Shown: positions 58,301 to 64,000 of the stretch, in pieces | How the letters are laid out: the number at the start of each line of letters is the position of its first letter | Numbering within the stretch: position 1 is the first letter of the stretch | The notes under the pieces: model-generated | What the model was told of the DNA's origin: nothing | The model's input: only the letters and a program-made list of their open reading frames with translations | The model's database searches: none | Origin: Paracoccaceae bacterium | Lineage (GTDB): Bacteria; Pseudomonadota; Alphaproteobacteria; Rhodobacterales; Rhodobacteraceae | DNA length: 64,000 nt | Direction: 5' to 3' | Assembly (NCBI GenBank): GCA_016744015.1 | Contig: JADGFD010000001.1 | Location: 368,423 to 432,422, forward strand | Made by a program: the position numbers and the translations under genes

Positions 58301-60813
58301 TGCGGGTTGAGGCGCGAGATGCGGGCAAGGTGCTGGTGCGCGTGGTTTCTGACAGGCTGATCTCTATGCAGGCCGTGGATGTGGCCGCGGGGGAAAGCAT
58401 GATTGAGGTGCCAGTGGCGGATGAATGGGGCGCGGGCGCTTATATTATTGCCACACTGATACAGCCGATGGATGAAGCCGCAGGGCGTAACCCTGCGCGG
58501 GCAGTGGGGCTGGCCTATGCACCAACCGACCCGAGCGCGCGCCAGCTTGCCGCAAGTTTTGAAATGCCTGCCGAGGTGTTGCCCCGTGGGCCGCTGGAAG
58601 TGCGGCTCAAGGTTGAGGGCAACGGGCCTGTTTATGCCACCATCGCAGCGGTGGATGTGGGGATTTTGAACCTCACGGGGTTTGAGAGCCCTGACCCGAG
58701 CGGCTATTATTTTGGCCAGCGGCGGCTCGGGATGGAGCTGCGCGACATTTACGGGCGGCTAATTGACGGGATGCAAGGCACGCCGGGGCTGCTGCGCTCG
58801 GGTGGTGACGGGGCCTTGGCGCGGGTAAACGCGCCGCCGCCCACGGAGGAGCTGATTGCCTATTTCAGCGGGCCTTTGGAGGTGGACTCTGAGGGCTATG
58901 CCATTGCCACATTTGACCTTCCGGCCTTTAACGGCACAGTGCGGCTGATGGCGGTTGTGTGGTCTGATAGCGCGGTTGGTGAGGCGGAGTTTGACCTGCT
59001 GGTGCGGGACCCTGTGGTGGTAACCACCGCCATGCCGCGCTTTATGGCACCGGGTGATGAAACCCGCCTCAGGGTGGATATTGCCAATGTTCAAGGGCCC
59101 GCGGGCGAATATACGGTGGCGGTATCCTCCACGGGTGCGGTGCAAAGTAGCCTTTCTGAGGCGGGGCTGAAGATAGCCGAGGGCGGGCAAGCCACGCTTG
59201 AATTCCCGCTGCGTGCGAGGGATTCTGGTGATGGGGCGCTTGCCGTGGTGTTGACGGGGCCGGATGGCGCGCAGTATCGGCAGGTAAAAAAGGTTTCGGT
59301 GCGGGCAAATGATCCGCTGGTTATTCGGGCGCTTTCGGCCCCGTTGGCTGAAGGCGGCAGTTTTACCATTGACGCCAATGTGTTTGCTGATTTCCAACCG
59401 GGCAGTGGCACCGGGAGCTTTGCGCTCGGGCCACTGGCGCGGTTTGACGTGGCAGGGATGCTGGACGCGCTTAACCGCACGCCTTGGGGCAACACCGAAA
59501 CGCGGATATCGCGCGCGATGCCACTGCTTTACCTTGGCGAGATTGCTAGGCAGATGGACCTTGATGGCACGTTTGACATACGCAAACGGGTGGAGCTGGC
59601 CATTGACGAGGTGCTGGCCAACCAAGCCTCAAACGGGGCGTTTGGGCAATGGTCTCCGCGCAGCGGCGATATGTGGCTGGATGCCTTTGCCAGCGACTTT
59701 TTGAGCCGCGCGCGGGCGGAGGGCTATAGCGTGCCGGAGCGGGCCTTTAGGCAAGCAATTAACAACCTGCGCAACCAGTTGAACTATGCCGGAGATTTTG
59801 AAAACGCGGGCCAAGATGTGGCTTATGCGCTTTATGTTTTGGCCCGTGAGGGGCAAGCCAGCATTGGGGATTTGCGCTATTATGCCGACGTAAAATCGGG
59901 TGATTTTGCCACGCCAATGGCGCTGGCCCAGCTTGGGGCGGCTTTGGCCTTAAACGGTGACCAAGTGCGGGCAGATACGCTATTTGCGCTGGCTTATGCG
60001 AAGGTTGCGCAGGCGGTGGAAGACACCCGCGCCTTCCGCGCGGATTACGGCTCCCAGCGCCGTGATATGGCAGCGCTTTTGGCGCTGGCAGTTGAGTCGG
60101 GCAGCACAGCGGTAGACCGTGAGGGTTTGGCCCGGCGGCTAGCCACGCCAAAGCGATATTATTCCTCTCAGGAGCGGCTATGGCAGCTGATGGCGGCGCG
60201 GGCTTTGATAGAAAACAGCGGCGGCTTTAGCGTGGATGGCGTGCCGATTGAGGGGCCGCAGATGGTTTATTTTGATGCCGAAACACTGGCAGCGGGGCCG
60301 CTGGTAGTGCAAAATAACGGCGCGCAGGCTTACGGGCAGCTCACCACCATGGGTGCGCCAGCTTATGATGAACCAGCTATGCAAAACGGCTACCGGATAG
60401 AGCGCTGGCTTTATACGATGGAGGGCGAACCGGCGGCGGAATTTGTGCAAAACGAACGCTATGTGGCGATTGTGCGGGTCACGCCTGAGCAAGAGCGGCG
60501 CGGGCGGCTCATTGTCTCGGACCCGCTGGCGGCAGGGTTTGAGATTGATAACCCTAACCTGCTGCGCTCGGGCGATATTAGCAAGCTGGACTGGTTGCAG
60601 CTTGATAACTCCGGCGTGAGTGAATTCCGCGAGGATCGATTCCTGAACGCGGTGACATGGGGCAATAAAAATGCTATTCAGATGGCCTATATCGTGCGGG
60701 CGGTTTCGCCCGGAGTGTTTAGGCAGCCAGCGGCGCTGGTGGAGGATATGTATCGGCCAAGCCTGCGGGCAACCACTAGCGTGAACACGGTCACCATTCT
60801 TCCGACACAGTGA
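55384..60813 (+). CDS. Bacterial alpha-2-macroglobulin with PAN domain, no thioester
   Basis: A huge protein of 1809 residues in the periplasm, the kind that traps proteases. Signal peptide with cleavage near FAE (no lipobox). A PAN/Apple domain at about 40-100 carries Cys 59, 63, 69 and 81. MG domains follow, then the alpha-2-macroglobulin core near ASFERGAYRPGEAVFATIL (about 600) and TEELIAYFSGPLEVDSEGYA. Where relatives have the C-x-E-Q thioester, here is PWGNTETRISRAMPLLYLG, so Cys is replaced by Asn 1370 and Gln by Thr. It cannot make the covalent link. It overlaps pbpC by four bases. The ATG at 55396 is an alternative start. Confidence 0.9.
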   Translation: MRFYMSAFRISAVMALISIAFPSFAEDSPIPERRSMAHESSDLYGGDIRTILDTTLDICENACLENASCTALTFNQIKGACFLKNTAGERSLFNGAISLEIVNTPSALIARGILQQEDLTFLPDGYLARATRRAAQIGRQYPVNDAGISELRLRFEGAVAANAHSNALNYVAQMLSFEDSSENWLNVATLASKIAKVDSQRASSMRSLARDASVNTYLRSGNNVERATAMVLLAQLLEQANNGRRSIDALRLAQSLDARSSTEEALNRAIGLFGFRVIDTQVDNNAERPRICVNFNEDLAELGVDYANFVRSGNLPVEAEASQLCFDGVTHGQTYQITLREGLPAASGEVLVKSSTVSTYVRDRDPSVHFIGRSYVLPMSDAPAIPVVTVNASEVELRLSRIGERNLVPTMLYGILNENLDRYSEGDIANERGEELWRGVGEVGNTLNADVITALPLSTAIKDFEPGIYAMTARISGSGEPWEEAATQWFIVTDLGVETMLGADGLHAFARSLRSAEALEGITARLVASNNDVLFEAMTDAAGYAHIPVGYTSGEGGNSPAMLQLVSASGDFAFIDLNEAAMDLSDRGVAGRSSPAKIDIFASFERGAYRPGEAVFATILARNAQVDATSELPLTAVLFRPDGVEASRYLLADAGAGGRVFEHPLSSGAMRGTWRLDIHADPKEASLKTMRFLVEDFVPERIDFTLEMTEGAVRPTAQPSLHIEAAYLYGAPANGLSINGEVEVTTTRGYAGYPGYKFGLVDEPFINGYQGISSEVETDENGRLTVALTLPSMEPVTKPLQMRATVRMADGSGRPVERSITREILPDGPRIGIKPLFDGALREGAEAAFEIIAIDEHAARAGMENVSWVLSRVERRYQWYKYNGRWNWEPITRRVHVANGELNLSAGEAARIAARIDWGRYELKIVNSDGSYTASSFSFSSGWWSADASTDTPDVLDVSLDKAKYDIGDVAQLRVEARDAGKVLVRVVSDRLISMQAVDVAAGESMIEVPVADEWGAGAYIIATLIQPMDEAAGRNPARAVGLAYAPTDPSARQLAASFEMPAEVLPRGPLEVRLKVEGNGPVYATIAAVDVGILNLTGFESPDPSGYYFGQRRLGMELRDIYGRLIDGMQGTPGLLRSGGDGALARVNAPPPTEELIAYFSGPLEVDSEGYAIATFDLPAFNGTVRLMAVVWSDSAVGEAEFDLLVRDPVVVTTAMPRFMAPGDETRLRVDIANVQGPAGEYTVAVSSTGAVQSSLSEAGLKIAEGGQATLEFPLRARDSGDGALAVVLTGPDGAQYRQVKKVSVRANDPLVIRALSAPLAEGGSFTIDANVFADFQPGSGTGSFALGPLARFDVAGMLDALNRTPWGNTETRISRAMPLLYLGEIARQMDLDGTFDIRKRVELAIDEVLANQASNGAFGQWSPRSGDMWLDAFASDFLSRARAEGYSVPERAFRQAINNLRNQLNYAGDFENAGQDVAYALYVLAREGQASIGDLRYYADVKSGDFATPMALAQLGAALALNGDQVRADTLFALAYAKVAQAVEDTRAFRADYGSQRRDMAALLALAVESGSTAVDREGLARRLATPKRYYSSQERLWQLMAARALIENSGGFSVDGVPIEGPQMVYFDAETLAAGPLVVQNNGAQAYGQLTTMGAPAYDEPAMQNGYRIERWLYTMEGEPAAEFVQNERYVAIVRVTPEQERRGRLIVSDPLAAGFEIDNPNLLRSGDISKLDWLQLDNSGVSEFREDRFLNAVTWGNKNAIQMAYIVRAVSPGVFRQPAALVEDMYRPSLRATTSVNTVTILPTQ

Positions 60814-62861
60814 GGCGGCTGCTGCGATATTGCACAGCGCTGGCCCTGCTGGCGCTAGCGGCGCTTATTGTGCTGGACGATTGGGTGGCGCGCACGGAAT
60901 TGCCCTCTTTGGAACTGGAAATAGCGGTGACGGTGCTAGACCGCAACGGCGATTTGCTGCGGGCTTATACTGTGGAAAGCGGGCGCTGGCGGCTGCCCGT
61001 GGCGCTCTCTGGCGTGGACCCACATTACGTGGATATGCTGGTCGCCTTTGAAGATAAGCGGTTTTATAGCCATATCGGCGTGGACCCGTTGGCGCTTTTG
61101 CGCGGCTTTCGGCAATTTGTGTTGAATGGCCGTATTGTGTCTGGCGGCTCAACGCTCACCATGCAGGTGGCGCGGCTTTTAGAGCGCGGGGAAACGGGGC
61201 GCTGGCGTGGTAAATTAAGGCAAATTCGGGTGGCGCTGGCGCTGGAGCGGCAGCTTTCCAAAGCCGAGATTTTGGCGCTATATCTGCAATTGGCCCCGAT
61301 GGGTGGGAATATTGAGGGCGTGCGGGCGGCAACGCTGACCTATTTTGGCAAGGAACCACGGCGGCTAACACCGGCGGAGGCCGCGCTGCTGATCGCCCTG
61401 CCCCAAGCGCCCTCTTCCCGCCGCCCAGACCGCTATGCGGCGGCGGCGCAAATCGCGCGAGATCGGGTTTTGGACAGAGCTGTGTTAGCCGGAATGCTGC
61501 CTAGCGATGAAGCCGCGGCCGGAAAGCGGACGAAGGTGCCGAGCGAGCGGATCGCCTTTCCGATACTGGCCCCGCATTTTACCGATGCTTTGCGGCGAGC
61601 TGCGCCAGCGCAACGGCTTTTTGAAACCACCCTGAACCGCGGGCTGCAACAGGCGCTTGAATCCCTTTTGCATGACGCCATGGAAACCCGCGAAAACGGG
61701 CTTTCCGCAGCGCTTGTGCTAGCCGAGCACCAAAGCGGTGACATTCTGGCCACGATCGGCGCGGCAGACCTGTTTGACGCGCGGGCGGACGGATTCGTCG
61801 ATATGACGCAGGCGATAAGGTCGCCCGGTTCAACACTGAAACCGCTGATATATGGGATTGGGTTTGAAAACGGGCTGGCGACACCGGAAACCATGATCGA
61901 CGACCGCCCGATGCGGTTTCGCGGCTATGAGCCACAGAATTTTGACCGGCAATTCAGAGGAACCGTGAGCATTCGAACGGCGCTTCAACTCTCATTAAAC
62001 ATCCCTGCGGTGGCGATGATGGATGCCATCGGGCCAGCGCAATTCCTCGCGCGGGTGCGGCGCGCGGGGCTGAAGCCGCAACTGCCCAAAGGCGGCGCAC
62101 CGGGGCTGGCGATTGCGCTCGGGGGCATTGGGCTTTCCCTACAGGACCTCGTGCAGCTTTATGCCAGCATAGCGCGGGGCGGGGAGCCTGTGGTGCTTTC
62201 GGGCTTGGGCGGCACGGCGGGCGGGAACCCTGTGCTTTTGCCGGGGGCCGCGTGGCATGTGGCAGACATTCTGGCCGCAACCCCGCCGCCTGAAACAGGG
62301 GCCATTGGGCAGATCGCTTATAAAACCGGCACGTCTTATGGCTATCGCGATGCCTTTGCCGTCGGGTTTGACGGGCGGTTTGTGATGGGCGTTTGGATGG
62401 GGCGGCCAGACGGGGCCTCGGTGCCCGGATTGCAAGGGATCAAAGACGCAGCCCCACTACTTTTTGAGGCATTTTCTAGGTTGGAAACAGCGCGGGTGCC
62501 GCTGCCCACACCGCCGCCCTATGTGCTGACAGGCACGGGGGAAAGCCTCCCCCTGCCCTTACGACACTTTCAGGCGCGGGGCGATGCCAATTTTTTGGAC
62601 CCGAACCGGCCGGAAATATCCTTTCCGCCAGACGGGGCGGAAGTGGATCTTGGGCTTTCAGATGCGCGCGCGCAGGCCGATCTGGTGCTGAAGCTGAAAG
62701 GCGGTGCGCCACCCTTTAGCTGGATCATCAATGGCGAGGCGATACTGCCTGCGCAATATGACAGACAAATGCTTTATCAGGTGGAAAGCGGCGGGTTTAT
62801 GTCTGTTTCAGTGGTGGATTCGCTAGGCCGCGCCGCGCGGGTGCGGTTTTTCTTGCAATAA
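60810..62861 (+). CDS. pbpC: PbpC, penicillin-binding protein 1C
   Basis: Bifunctional class A PBP of 683 residues, GTG start inside the upstream stop (GTGA). Residues 1-22 are the membrane anchor. GT51 transglycosylase: EDKRFYSHIGVD with catalytic Glu 81, SGGSTLTMQVARL, RKLRQIRVALALE. Transpeptidase: S341-T-L-K344, S395-L-N, KTGT from 505. A C-terminal PbpC-type domain ends the protein. The pairing with alpha-2-macroglobulin is conserved in many bacteria and links wall repair to protease defence. Confidence 0.95.
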   Translation: MRRLLRYCTALALLALAALIVLDDWVARTELPSLELEIAVTVLDRNGDLLRAYTVESGRWRLPVALSGVDPHYVDMLVAFEDKRFYSHIGVDPLALLRGFRQFVLNGRIVSGGSTLTMQVARLLERGETGRWRGKLRQIRVALALERQLSKAEILALYLQLAPMGGNIEGVRAATLTYFGKEPRRLTPAEAALLIALPQAPSSRRPDRYAAAAQIARDRVLDRAVLAGMLPSDEAAAGKRTKVPSERIAFPILAPHFTDALRRAAPAQRLFETTLNRGLQQALESLLHDAMETRENGLSAALVLAEHQSGDILATIGAADLFDARADGFVDMTQAIRSPGSTLKPLIYGIGFENGLATPETMIDDRPMRFRGYEPQNFDRQFRGTVSIRTALQLSLNIPAVAMMDAIGPAQFLARVRRAGLKPQLPKGGAPGLAIALGGIGLSLQDLVQLYASIARGGEPVVLSGLGGTAGGNPVLLPGAAWHVADILAATPPPETGAIGQIAYKTGTSYGYRDAFAVGFDGRFVMGVWMGRPDGASVPGLQGIKDAAPLLFEAFSRLETARVPLPTPPPYVLTGTGESLPLPLRHFQARGDANFLDPNRPEISFPPDGAEVDLGLSDARAQADLVLKLKGGAPPFSWIINGEAILPAQYDRQMLYQVESGGFMSVSVVDSLGRAARVRFFLQ

Positions 62862-62964
62862 GCCCCCCATTTGCAGCATGGGCCTTGACCCGCGCTGTGA
62901 TTCCCGCCAATACCTTAAGCAGGGCCAAAATGGCCTGAATGATCACAATTTAAGGACTTGAACC

Positions 62965-63516
62965 ATAGCTCGCAGACCTCACAACGCGCCCCCGCAGCGC
63001 GATACTGGCCCCCGCGCCAACGGGCGCATCCGCGCAGACGAAATCCGCCTGATTGGCGCTGAAGGTGAAAACGTTGGGGTGGTAACGCCTGAGCGTGGCA
63101 TGGAACTGGCTAATGAAGTTGGCCTGGATCTGGTGGAAATTTCCCCCAACGCCAAACCGCCCGTATGCAAAATCATGGATTTCGGCAAGTTCAAATATGA
63201 GCAGCAGAAAAAAGACAACGAAGCGCGTAAAAAGCAAAAAATCGTTGAGGTGAAGGAAGTTAAGTTCCGCCCGAACACCGATACCAACGATTATGAAGTG
63301 AAAATGCGTAATGTTTTCAAGTTTTTGGAAAATGGCGATAAGTGCAAGGTGACCCTGCGGTTTAGAGGCCGCGAGATGGCGCATTTGAACTTGGGGCGCA
63401 AGCTATTGGAACGGGTAGCGGCTGATGTCGCCGAGGCCGAAATTGGCAAGGTTGACTCCATTCCGAAAATGGAAGGTCGGCAGATGGTTATGATGATTAA
63501 TCCTGTTAAGAAATAA
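62965..63516 (+). CDS. infC: InfC, translation initiation factor IF-3 (ATA start)
   Basis: IF-3 keeps 30S subunits free and rejects poor start codons, 183 residues. The sequence begins [19 protein letters not shown] and contains [38 protein letters not shown] and [12 protein letters not shown]. The start is ATA at 62965-62967, with AAGGA eight bases upstream and no ATG, GTG or TTG in place. A caller that needs a normal start falls on a later GTG or ATG and truncates it. Rare starts serve IF-3 autoregulation, as known for E. coli ATT. Confidence 0.93.
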   Translation: MARRPHNAPPQRDTGPRANGRIRADEIRLIGAEGENVGVVTPERGMELANEVGLDLVEISPNAKPPVCKIMDFGKFKYEQQKKDNEARKKQKIVEVKEVKFRPNTDTNDYEVKMRNVFKFLENGDKCKVTLRFRGREMAHLNLGRKLLERVAADVAEAEIGKVDSIPKMEGRQMVMMINPVKK

Positions 63517-64000
63517 CATCTGCTTGAAATGCTGCCGTTTTCCGGTGCTCCGCACCGGACCGCGCCTCGCCTTTGGCTCGGTGGCAGCGCGCCAACACCC
63601 CGATTGTTGATAAGGCCTTGCCCGCGCCGCGCGGCAACGCCTTTGCATGTTGCGGCCTTCAAAACTTGCCCTTTAACAGCCCTCGCCACAAGAGTTGCGT
63701 TCGCGACTCGGCGCGAGCGAGGTGTTCCAAAACAGAACGGTGGTTGACGCGCCGCTACCGAGCACAGCGAGGCCACGCCCAACGGGAGGGTTCGTTTTGC
63801 GTAGCAAAACGGTGCCCGACGGGCGGGAGTATTTGCTGATATTAGGCGGCTTGCCTATGTGCACCCACGATGGCTCTATCTCCCTTTTGCCATTTCAGCG
63901 AACGCCAGAGATAGGTGTTGTAAGCCTGACCTGCGCCCCAAGTTTCCTCCAGCTAGCGGAGAGTCCTTGGGGTTAGATTGATGGCTTTAGGCTGCCAGTT
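63517..64000. other. Gene-free tail with GC-rich hairpin repeats and possible IS terminus
   Basis: No convincing gene. Elements seen are CCGGTGC-TCC-GCACCGG (63542-63558), the 14-mer TGCCCGCGCCGCGC (63619-63632), CGTTTTGC-GTA-GCAAAACG (63793-63811) and GCCCGACGGGCGGGAGT right after. These parallel the block after the antiporter near 47.5 kb. From 63927 TGACCTGCGCCCC resembles the end of an IS3-family element, with an ATG at 63981 running off the window. This last point is weak. Confidence 0.4.

Noticed and set aside
63529..63976. Several frames after infC
   Set aside because: Same repeat-driven composition; none has a clear start or domain.

Overview
The window looks like a chromosomal segment of an alphaproteobacterium, most likely a marine Rhodobacterales (Roseobacter-type) organism. 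This is judged from gene content and protein style: an atypical FliG/FliM pair, an aa3-type cytochrome oxidase subunit I with an FnrL-type box, a single-chain B12-dependent ribonucleotide reductase, a Mur-like Fur protein, a Bpt aminoacyl transferase, a TRAP transporter of the TakP type, and DUF2852, DUF2244 and DUF192 proteins. No prophage, CRISPR array, plasmid gene or complete insertion sequence is visible. The layout is mostly housekeeping and metabolic, with short operons on both strands.

Layout. 1-1679: end of a flagellar motor-switch locus (fliG, fliM-like). 1745-5483 (minus): ABC exporter and acyl-CoA synthetase. 5565-7198: tRNA-Gly and two exported proteins of unknown role. 7262-12128: glmU with an AlkD-like gene, convergent with uvrA. 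12273-18011: rhodanese, tRNA-Leu, a peptidoglycan-binding protein, lipB, a c-type cytochrome, and ctaD with a DUF2244 gene. Two FNR-type boxes lie here. 18196-22978: an EamA transporter, an unknown P-loop ATPase joined to metA, ppk2 overlapping a TetR gene, and DUF2852. 23097-28389: bpt, then a TRAP transporter on the minus strand. 28653-32838: an ilv operon with a Val/Leu/Ile-rich leader peptide and an attenuator, in which two sulfotransferase-like genes are interleaved with ilvI and ilvH. 32920-38205: EF-hand protein, ECF sigma factor, DUF3892, and nrdJ with an NrdR-type box. 38509-40417: tRNA-Pro, DUF192, a double cold-shock protein and pdxH. 40544-44983: a tightly coupled run fabI-gpt-metC-P450-mazG. 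45063-47447: an orphan iron-type binding protein behind a strong palindromic operator, then an Na+/H+ antiporter. 47448-48720: a gene-poor stretch with GC-rich structured repeats, a 40-bp near-palindrome and a broken gene. 48721-54760: fur/mur, an EamA gene, eno, a DUF985 cupin, a Coa1-like protein, thiE-like and galE. 54823-62861: a small membrane protein, a very large alpha-2-macroglobulin and pbpC. 62965-63516: infC starting at ATA. 63517-64000: GC-rich repeats and a possible IS3-type terminus.

The most rewarding signals are regulatory or architectural. They are the ilv attenuator, whose leader peptide may be leaderless; the sulfotransferase-like genes inside the ilv operon; an alpha-2-macroglobulin paired with pbpC but lacking its thioester; the ATA start of infC; the operator before the orphan binding protein; and the palindrome/pseudogene island near 48 kb. 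I do not see a clear multi-gene defence or biosynthetic system that would be new. All calls were made by eye from the sequence, without database searches.
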